Origin: Chlorobiaceae bacterium
GTDB lineage: Bacteria; Bacteroidota; Chlorobiia; Chlorobiales; Chlorobiaceae
Reading direction: 5' to 3'
Assembly: GCA_013334965.1 (NCBI GenBank)
Contig: JAAXWO010000002.1
Span: forward strand, 1-64,000
Length of the DNA: 64,000 nt
Below the pieces are notes generated by a model. That model was not told the origin of the DNA and ran no database searches. It worked only from the letters and a program-made list of their open reading frames with translations. Positions 58,192 to 64,000 of the stretch are shown here, piece after piece; position 1 is the stretch's first letter; each line of letters opens with the position of its first letter. The translations under genes and the position numbers were made by a program.

Positions 58192-58896
58192 TCAGGAACC
58201 GGTCACATGCCTGAACAGCGATTCGAACAGCCTTCTGCCGTCTTCGGAACCAAGCAGACGCTCGCTTGCACGTTCAGGATGCGGCATAAGCCCAAGCACA
58301 TTGCCCTGCCTGTTGGTGATGCCTGCGATATTGCCGAGAGATCCGTTGAAATTGGCCTCTACGGTTTCGCCCCCGTCAGCATCGGTGTACCTGAAAACGA
58401 CCTGACCATTGGATTCGAGGCTCTCGATGGTTTCTGCAGAAGCGTAATAGTTACCCTCTCCGTGCGCAACCGGAATACTGAGCACCTCGTCCTGGGAATA
58501 GGCGTCGGTAAAAATGGTTTTGTTGTTGACCACCTTGATGTTCGACTGGCGGCAGATGAACTTCTTGCCGGTATTGCGGATAAGCGCGCCTTCGAGCAGG
58601 CCGCTTTCGACAAGCACCTGAAAACCGTTGCAGATGCCGAGGACCGGACGACCTTTTCGTGCGAACTCGACCACTTCACGCATCAGAGGCGAAAACCTTG
58701 CGATGGAACCGCAACGGAGATAGTCCCCATAGGAAAACCCGCCCGGAAGGATGATTGCATCGCTGCCCTTCAGGTCGTGATCGTTGTGCCAGAGCATGAG
58801 CGGCTTGACACCAGGAAATGAAGCGACAGCGTATTCGGTATCATGGTCGCAGTTCGAGCCGGGAAAGACCACGATTCCAAGGGTTACATCAGCCAT
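58192..58896 (-). CDS. purQ: Phosphoribosylformylglycinamidine synthase, glutaminase subunit
   Basis: PurQ releases ammonia from glutamine for FGAM synthesis with PurL and PurS. The 234 residues include the catalytic Cys in [13 protein letters not shown], the glutaminase loop [17 protein letters not shown], and the C-terminal GLMPHPERA His-Glu. purS lies 14 bp upstream. purL is not in the window. Confidence 0.96.
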   Translation of the reverse strand: MADVTLGIVVFPGSNCDHDTEYAVASFPGVKPLMLWHNDHDLKGSDAIILPGGFSYGDYLRCGSIARFSPLMREVVEFARKGRPVLGICNGFQVLVESGLLEGALIRNTGKKFICRQSNIKVVNNKTIFTDAYSQDEVLSIPVAHGEGNYYASAETIESLESNGQVVFRYTDADGGETVEANFNGSLGNIAGITNRQGNVLGLMPHPERASERLLGSEDGRRLFESLFRHVTGS

Positions 58897-58910
58897 AGCA
58901 GTTGCAGGGT

Positions 58911-59165
58911 TTAATTGACGGGTTCCAGTTCGAAGGTGAAATCTTCCATGATCGGGTTCGACAGAAGCTTCTGGCAGATCTCTGTGCAGACCCGTTCAGC
59001 GTCAGACGCCGAACTCTCTTCGATGGTGACTTCCATGTATTTGCCGATCCTGACCGACTCCACACTGGAGTAGCCGAGGTTCGAGAGGGCATGCTGTGCC
59101 GCTTTTCCCTGAACGTCAAGAATTGAAGGACGCAGGGTCACCTTGATCTTAGCCTTGTATGCCAT
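58911..59165 (-). CDS. purS: Phosphoribosylformylglycinamidine synthase subunit PurS
   Basis: The 84-residue PurS is the small bridging subunit of the three-part FGAM synthase. It has the typical [21 protein letters not shown] start and the IGKYMEV strand. Length and its position just before purQ fit the family. Confidence 0.95.
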   Translation of the reverse strand: MAYKAKIKVTLRPSILDVQGKAAQHALSNLGYSSVESVRIGKYMEVTIEESSASDAERVCTEICQKLLSNPIMEDFTFELEPVN

Positions 59166-59262
59166 GAATGGTTTAGTTGCATGTTGAGGGCTCCCTGCAG
59201 GACTGTAGTTACAATCTGTCGCTTACGACGAAGCCCGTTGAGGCGCCTTGATTAAAAATGCT

Positions 59263-60063
59263 TCAGACCTGCCACTGGCGCACCAGCACGGTCAACGACC
59301 TGAAAAATCCCAGCAGAATATACAATAACATGGCCACAAAAAAAGCCTTCGCCTGATAGACAAGCACACAGAAAGCTGCGATAACGTAGCCGGTCATCTG
59401 GACGGGATATCGGCGGAAAGAGTCGAGAGACGGTTTAGGAAGGGCATCGTAATTGACTTTGCTGACCATCAGTGCGGCAAGGACAATCGTCAGGCAAGCC
59501 AGGGCCTCATTGAGAGTGCGGCCTGTCAGGAGAGGCTGAGAATTCATCCAAAGCACGAACGAGGCAATGGTCATGGCCTGAGCCGGCGTCGGAAGTCCCG
59601 AAAACGACTCCTTGTGGTAGCCGATGAGGCTGATGTTGAAACGCGCGAGCCTGAGACCGCTTCCGACCATCAGGAGGGAGCTGAGGATCAGGCCGTAAGG
59701 CATCCCGAAGCTATTGAGGCCGAACTTGTAAACGAGGAATGCGGGTGCCGCGCCGAAAGAAACCAGGTCGGACAGCGAATCAAGCTCTACCCCGAATTCG
59801 GAGGTTCCGTCGGTCATCCTCGCGACAAATCCATCGATGGTATCGAAAAATGCCGCAAGAAAAATGAGCCAACCGGCAGCGACGAATCTCCCCTCGCCTG
59901 ACATCACGATAGAGGCGTATCCGGAAACCATGTTCATGACGGTGAACACCGAAGGCACGAAGGATCTCGAAACAAACGGAAAACGAAAAGGGGCCTTTCC
60001 GTCACCGTTTTCCAGAACGGGCGGATATTGTTTCTGAGATCTTCTTCTGTCGACAGTACCCAT
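59263..60063 (-). CDS. pssA: CDP-diacylglycerol-serine O-phosphatidyltransferase
   Basis: It makes phosphatidylserine from CDP-diacylglycerol and serine in the membrane. The 266 residues have several helices and the CDP-alcohol phosphotransferase motif, here spread over FDTIDGFVARMTDGT, SEFGVELDSLSDLVSFG (DG-AR-G-D-D pattern). The start at MGTVDRRR is used; the frame opens nine codons upstream. No decarboxylase gene is seen in this window. Confidence 0.9.
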   Translation of the reverse strand: MGTVDRRRSQKQYPPVLENGDGKAPFRFPFVSRSFVPSVFTVMNMVSGYASIVMSGEGRFVAAGWLIFLAAFFDTIDGFVARMTDGTSEFGVELDSLSDLVSFGAAPAFLVYKFGLNSFGMPYGLILSSLLMVGSGLRLARFNISLIGYHKESFSGLPTPAQAMTIASFVLWMNSQPLLTGRTLNEALACLTIVLAALMVSKVNYDALPKPSLDSFRRYPVQMTGYVIAAFCVLVYQAKAFFVAMLLYILLGFFRSLTVLVRQWQV

Positions 60064-60285
60064 AAAGTATAATTCAGCTTCGGCCGGCACATAATTGTAC
60101 CGAAAGGTTTAGCCTCGAAGTTACGTGATCTCAGGCGACTTTTAAAGGAGAACTTTTTCAGGAAAGAGATTGCCGTCAAGCATAAATCAAGCGATCTGCG
60201 ACATCGTTGGGACGGCGCAACCTGCCCGTTCTATTGCGGCATCGCATCCGATCGAACATGGAGAGCCGTCCCCGGTTGGTCACGG
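60064..60285. other. Intergenic region between panB and pssA
   Basis: About 220 bp with no credible gene. The two genes are read in the same leftward direction. I see no clear terminator. Confidence 0.5.
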
Positions 60286-61119
60286 TCAGTAGCTTTCGTC
60301 TTCGGACGGGAAGCTGTTCTGCTTGACATCCCTGACATACTGGCTGACCGCACCCTCGATGATGCTTGAAAGGTCGGCGTATCTCCTGACGAAACGCGGA
60401 CGGAATTCCGTGCTCAGACCGAGCATGTCGTTGATGACCAGCACCTGACCGTCGCACTCAGGCCCGGCGCCGATTCCTATTGTGGGAATCGTCAGCGACC
60501 GGCTCACCTCCCCGGCGAGCGCGGATGGGATCTTTTCGAGCACGATGGCAAAAGCTCCGGCCTCTTCGAGTATCTTTGCGTCCTCCATGAGCTGGCGGGC
60601 CTCGGCGTCCTCCTGGGCGCGGACCTTGTAACTGCCATATTTATATATGGATTGGGGCATAAGCCCGAGATGGCCCATTACCGGGATGCCGACATCGGTG
60701 ATCCGTTTGACAGCTTCTGCTATCACCTGGCCTCCTTCGACCTTGAGAGCATCGCACTCATGCTCCTTCATGATCTTGCCTGCATTGCGCAGCGCCTCCT
60801 CCGAAGAGAGCTGGTAGCTCATAAACGGCATGTCGACGACAATCATAGCCCGACTCGTCTCTGCCTGTACGCCGCGAACCACTGCCTTGGCGTGGTAGAT
60901 CATCTCCTCGACCGTCATGGGCAGGGTGGTCTTGTGACCGGCAAACACGTTGCTTGCCGAATCGCCGACAAGAATGGCGTCCACGCCCGAGCGGTCCAGG
61001 ATCCTCGCCATCGTGAAATCATAGGCGGTCAGCATGGCGATCTTCTCACCGTTCTGCTTCATGTCGAGCATCCTGCGGGTAGTGACATGTGGCAACTTGT
61101 TTGGGGGAGCCTGGGTCAT
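60286..61119 (-). CDS. panB: 3-methyl-2-oxobutanoate hydroxymethyltransferase
   Basis: PanB transfers a hydroxymethyl group from 5,10-methylene-THF to ketoisovalerate in pantothenate synthesis. The 277 residues show the family landmarks [44 protein letters not shown] and [21 protein letters not shown]. The start at MTQAPPNK is preferred. It is 12 bp after the lipoate ligase stop, in one leftward run. Confidence 0.95.
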   Translation of the reverse strand: MTQAPPNKLPHVTTRRMLDMKQNGEKIAMLTAYDFTMARILDRSGVDAILVGDSASNVFAGHKTTLPMTVEEMIYHAKAVVRGVQAETSRAMIVVDMPFMSYQLSSEEALRNAGKIMKEHECDALKVEGGQVIAEAVKRITDVGIPVMGHLGLMPQSIYKYGSYKVRAQEDAEARQLMEDAKILEEAGAFAIVLEKIPSALAGEVSRSLTIPTIGIGAGPECDGQVLVINDMLGLSTEFRPRFVRRYADLSSIIEGAVSQYVRDVKQNSFPSEDESY

Positions 61120-61131
61120 GATATTGGGCAA

Positions 61132-61935
61132 TTAATGGATTGATTCATGAAAACCCTCCAACTTTTCGAGATCACCGGGGACAAGCAACTTATGCCCGGT
61201 GCCGGAAAAAGCTCCGGCCGCAGCCATGATCAGCGGGACGAGTTGGTCATATCCCGCCCCCGTAAACTCGTCGAGCGAAGAGGTCTTCCGCTCCATGTCT
61301 GCGGCGATCGTATCGAGCAGTCCGGGAGCTGCGTCAACAATATAACGCAAAATCTGCCGGTGTCGCCCTGAAAGAGGCATCGAACCGTGCTGAAGCAGGA
61401 CATCTCCCCGACGACGCTGGGCAGAACCCACAATCTTGCGGCCATCGACCTGAAGTTCATATCTGGCCGACGCTGTGAAACAGGGGACGGCCTCGGCTGA
61501 AGCGTACCTGGCCTTGAAGTCGGGCTGGGAACGGCAAAAATCGGCAATCACACCGACTTGTCCAAGCGCATCGGCAATCGCTTCGTGAACCATGCGATAG
61601 ATGACCTCGTTGGAAACGGGAGTTTCAGCGAAAAAAGAGTAGGTCAGCTCATCGGCATGAAACACGGCCCGTCCGCCGGTCGGACGCACCACGATGTCGA
61701 TGCCGTCAGCCCGGCACCGATCGGCATCGATCTCAGCCGGGTCCTGGTTGCGGCCGAGGGAAACTGCCGGAGGAGCCCATGAGTAGAAACGCCAGAGGCA
61801 ACTGCCGCTGCCGAAAGCCTTTTGAAATGATCCGTCGACAAACGAATGCATGAGCCGCATGTCGAAATCCATGTTGAAACGGCCGGGCCCCGGTCCTGAG
61901 TCGATGCAGTAGACTGATGAAAAAAGGCCGCGCAT
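61132..61935 (-). CDS. Lipoate-protein ligase A / lipoyl transferase family
   Basis: A 267-residue member of the BPL/LplA/LipB fold. The N-terminal CIDSGPGPGRFNM segment, the RPTGGRAVFH loop, and KIVGSAQRRRGDVLLQHGS are diagnostic. It attaches lipoyl or octanoyl groups to lipoyl domains, serving partners of the lpd gene product. LplA, LipM and LipL cannot be separated without comparison. The start is set nine residues before the family start; the open frame extends 57 codons further. Confidence 0.85.
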   Translation of the reverse strand: MRGLFSSVYCIDSGPGPGRFNMDFDMRLMHSFVDGSFQKAFGSGSCLWRFYSWAPPAVSLGRNQDPAEIDADRCRADGIDIVVRPTGGRAVFHADELTYSFFAETPVSNEVIYRMVHEAIADALGQVGVIADFCRSQPDFKARYASAEAVPCFTASARYELQVDGRKIVGSAQRRRGDVLLQHGSMPLSGRHRQILRYIVDAAPGLLDTIAADMERKTSSLDEFTGAGYDQLVPLIMAAAGAFSGTGHKLLVPGDLEKLEGFHESIH

Positions 61936-62102
61936 ACTGCTGTCCGGATGGTAACGATAATGAGGCGCCCTTAAAGTCACAGGGAGCTGCGTAAAGGGCT
62001 GCTCCTGATCCTTCTGGCATGGAGTTGTTCCACGCAAATATAGTGAAAAGATGCGCGCCGGTCGACAAAGAAAAACCCGGTCCTGCGGCCGGCTTATGCT
62101 GT

Positions 62103-62687
62103 TCATTTCCTTAAGGGCGGAAACTCATCCAGCAATTTCTTAACGGCCTCGTCGATATCCGTCTGCATCTTTTCGATGCTCAGGTATTCATGAACCACCC
62201 CCCTGACGACTCCGCGCCATGCCAACTCATTACTGGCCGTATCCGTTATGTCCAGAAGAAGGGTTCCCTCCTCATAAAAGCTGGCCGCAGGGGGATATGC
62301 ATATCCGCTCCCCCACCAGGGAGTGGAGTACCAGCCATAACGTCCCCTGGAGAGTTCTGGGCGCCCGTAAAGAGGTGGCAGGGGATCGATCCTGAGCCGC
62401 TCCATGACCCTAGCCCGGGCTGATATCGCAAAATCTGCATGACCATTTTCTTTTAGGAGATAGCCCCGGGCAGCAAGGCTGCGATCAACCGAGCGTTTAA
62501 CCCTCCGGTAGATGAGCGGATTGGAGGAGAGCAAGTTCCGCCGGTCGGTCGAGTCAGGAGCCTCCGACCACCGATAGCTATGGTAGGCGCTGAAATCGAC
62601 GCTGGAGTCATAATCGCTGGTGACCGAGAGCGTGGAGCACCCCGAGAGCACCAGGGTGAACAACGACAGTAAAAGTATTCGCAGCAT
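62103..62687 (-). CDS. DUF4136 lipoprotein
   Basis: A 194-residue lipoprotein with the signal LLLSLFTLVLSGC (lipobox LSGC, Cys17) and the DUF4136 domain (DSSVDFSAYHSYRW, HADFAISARARV, GTLLLDITD). Function is unknown. It is upstream of the lipoate ligase gene with partly shared sequence. Confidence 0.85.
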   Translation of the reverse strand: MLRILLLSLFTLVLSGCSTLSVTSDYDSSVDFSAYHSYRWSEAPDSTDRRNLLSSNPLIYRRVKRSVDRSLAARGYLLKENGHADFAISARARVMERLRIDPLPPLYGRPELSRGRYGWYSTPWWGSGYAYPPAASFYEEGTLLLDITDTASNELAWRGVVRGVVHEYLSIEKMQTDIDEAVKKLLDEFPPLRK

Positions 62688-62979
62688 GGCATCTCCCGGC
62701 TTTCGTGAAGATCGTCATTATCCTGTCATCCTTGCCCAATACGATGTGCCAGGGCGGAGAGCGAAGCAGAACACTCCTCATACAGAAGCAGTTCTTTTTC
62801 ATAACTCCTGAATCCGGCGGTTTAGTTTCCGGAAGGCAACTTCCCAGGCTGCAGTCGCGATTCCAAAAGATTATTTTCCGCAGCGGTTGTAGGTATCCGC
62901 CAAGACCGGTATTTTCCGGTAATTTCAACAAGCGGGACGGCCTCTCCGGCTCGAAGCCGGCACACCTCATCCGGAAACA
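62688..62979. other. Intergenic region
   Basis: A 292-bp divergent gap between the DUF4136 lipoprotein and the CoA-binding protein. I see no promoter strong enough to call and no repeat. Confidence 0.5.
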
Positions 62980-63384
62980 ATGGACATCAGATCGATACTC
63001 TCCAGGTACCGGCATATCGCGGTAGTGGGCATTTCCGACAAGCCGGAACGAGCCAGCAACGCAGTTGCCAGATACCTGATTCGTGAAGGATATACCATCT
63101 ATCCCGTCAACCCATCGTTGCGCGAGGTTCTCGGCATTGAGTGCTGGCCGTCGCTATCGGCGATGCCGGAAGAGCTCGGGAAAATGATTGAAATCGTGGA
63201 TATATTCCGCAAACCTGAGGATGTGCCTCCTGTCGTTGATGAAGCCATCGCCATCGGAGCCAAAGCGATCTGGATGCAACTGGGCATCACCAACGAAGTT
63301 GCGGCAGACAAGGCCGTGAACGCCGGACTCGAAGTGGTGCAGAACCGCTGCATCGCCGTTGATCACCAGAATCTCATCGACTGA
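62980..63384 (+). CDS. CoA-binding domain protein (YccU-like)
   Basis: A 134-residue Rossmann-type protein with IAVVGISDKPERASNAVARYL (the CoA-binding motif), EGYTIYPVNP, and the later KAIWMQLGITNEVAADKA. Its role is not known. It lies 33 bp before ddl, in the same direction. Confidence 0.88.
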   Translation: MDIRSILSRYRHIAVVGISDKPERASNAVARYLIREGYTIYPVNPSLREVLGIECWPSLSAMPEELGKMIEIVDIFRKPEDVPPVVDEAIAIGAKAIWMQLGITNEVAADKAVNAGLEVVQNRCIAVDHQNLID

Positions 63385-63417
63385 AACCGTCACCCGTCCA
63401 AACCCATCATCACCGTT

Positions 63418-64000
63418 ATGTCCCAGCGCACCGTTGCCCTGATCTTCGGCGGAAGGTCTGCCGAGCATGAAATCTCGATCATCTCCGCCAGGGCTGTAGC
63501 TTCCCAGATCGACAGGGCGAAGTTCATCCTCTCACCGGTCTATATCGATATTGACGGCCGATGGCACGGAGGAAACTGCGCCGAAAGCGCTCTTGCTCTC
63601 GACGTCGCTGCCCTGTTGAGAAGCAGCAGGCCTGAATCGGCCAAAGAACGGCTGGCTGAGCTGACGTCTGCCTCTGCCGGAGAAAGGTTTGATTTCACGG
63701 CGTTCCAGGAACAAACAGATGTCGCTTTCCTTGCCCTGCACGGTTCATACGGAGAGGACGGCAAGATACAGGGTTGCCTCGACACCTTCGGCGTTCCCTA
63801 TACCGGTTGCGGCGTCACGGCGTCGGCGCTTGCCATGGACAAGGCGCTGACCAAGCTTTGCGCCGTTGACGCAGGAGTCGAAGTGGCCGGATTCATGACC
63901 GTACTGAGTTCGGAGTATGCCGGGAATCCGCGTAAAGTGTGCGATGAGATCGTCGCGAGATTCTCTTGGCCCGTATTCGTCAAACCGGCCAACCTGGGCT
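63418..64000 (+). CDS. ddl: D-alanine--D-alanine ligase, N-terminal part (window edge)
   Basis: The first 194 residues of a D-Ala-D-Ala ligase, which joins two D-alanines for peptidoglycan. The N-terminal IFGGRSAEHEISIISARAV and ALHGSYGEDGKIQG motifs are present, and the ATP-grasp region has begun (KPANLG) at the edge. The rest lies beyond the window. ATG is at 63418. Confidence 0.95.
   Translation, partial: MSQRTVALIFGGRSAEHEISIISARAVASQIDRAKFILSPVYIDIDGRWHGGNCAESALALDVAALLRSSRPESAKERLAELTSASAGERFDFTAFQEQTDVAFLALHGSYGEDGKIQGCLDTFGVPYTGCGVTASALAMDKALTKLCAVDAGVEVAGFMTVLSSEYAGNPRKVCDEIVARFSWPVFVKPANLG

Overview
The window is a chromosomal segment of a green sulfur bacterium (Chlorobiaceae, Chlorobium-like). 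Four things point there: the 5' end of a 16S rRNA gene at the left edge, a bacteriochlorophyll Mg-chelatase operon (bchI-bchD-bchH type), a cobalamin-binding radical SAM protein of the bacteriochlorophyll BchQ/BchR type, and housekeeping genes that often lack a Shine-Dalgarno sequence. The arsenite oxidase genes fit Chlorobium limicola or Prosthecochloris-like strains, but the species call is inference only.

Layout. 0-3.6 kb: 5' end of a 16S gene on the minus strand, a 9-bp minisatellite with inverted arms, a GT-C-type membrane glycosyltransferase, and three serine tRNA genes (GCU, UGA, GGA anticodons) with an unusual 179-bp tandem repeat that carries copies of a tRNA 3' end. 3.6-14 kb: guaB, then on the minus strand lpd, bchI, bchD and a BchH-family large subunit. 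14-28 kb: mostly single housekeeping or accessory genes (RluD-type pseudouridine synthase, flavoprotein, prolyl oligopeptidase, AlkD, Uup-type ABC-F, PsiE, a secreted repeat protein, SDR, Spy-like protein, alpha/beta hydrolase, tmk). 28-33 kb: a HAD phosphatase next to a beta-phosphoglucomutase/GH65 phosphorylase fusion. 33-37 kb: queA, ispD, two tRNAs, a thioesterase and probable bchR. 37-44 kb: a diheme cytochrome with a membrane partner, aspS, a dnaX gene split by a 10-A slippery run, YihY and a Fur-family regulator.

44-53 kb is a molybdenum cofactor and arsenite oxidase block: moaC-moaB fusion, moeA, mobB-mobA fusion, aioB, aioA, moaA and a MOSC protein. The cofactor genes would supply the bis-MGD needed by AioA, which would pass arsenite electrons through the Rieske subunit AioB to a soluble carrier. 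53-64 kb: a carotenoid-desaturase-like FAD enzyme, a Crp/Fnr regulator, DUF1847, an MFS exporter, purQ/purS, pssA, panB, a lipoate ligase, a DUF4136 lipoprotein, a CoA-binding protein and the start of ddl.

The strongest items for a second look are the tRNA-tail tandem repeat, the dnaX slippery site, the two-gene HAD/GH65 module resembling a dismembered mycobacterial OtsB1, the Moco/arsenite oxidase block with two gene fusions, and the membrane cytochrome-like protein with three helical repeats. No CRISPR array, insertion sequence or prophage was seen.
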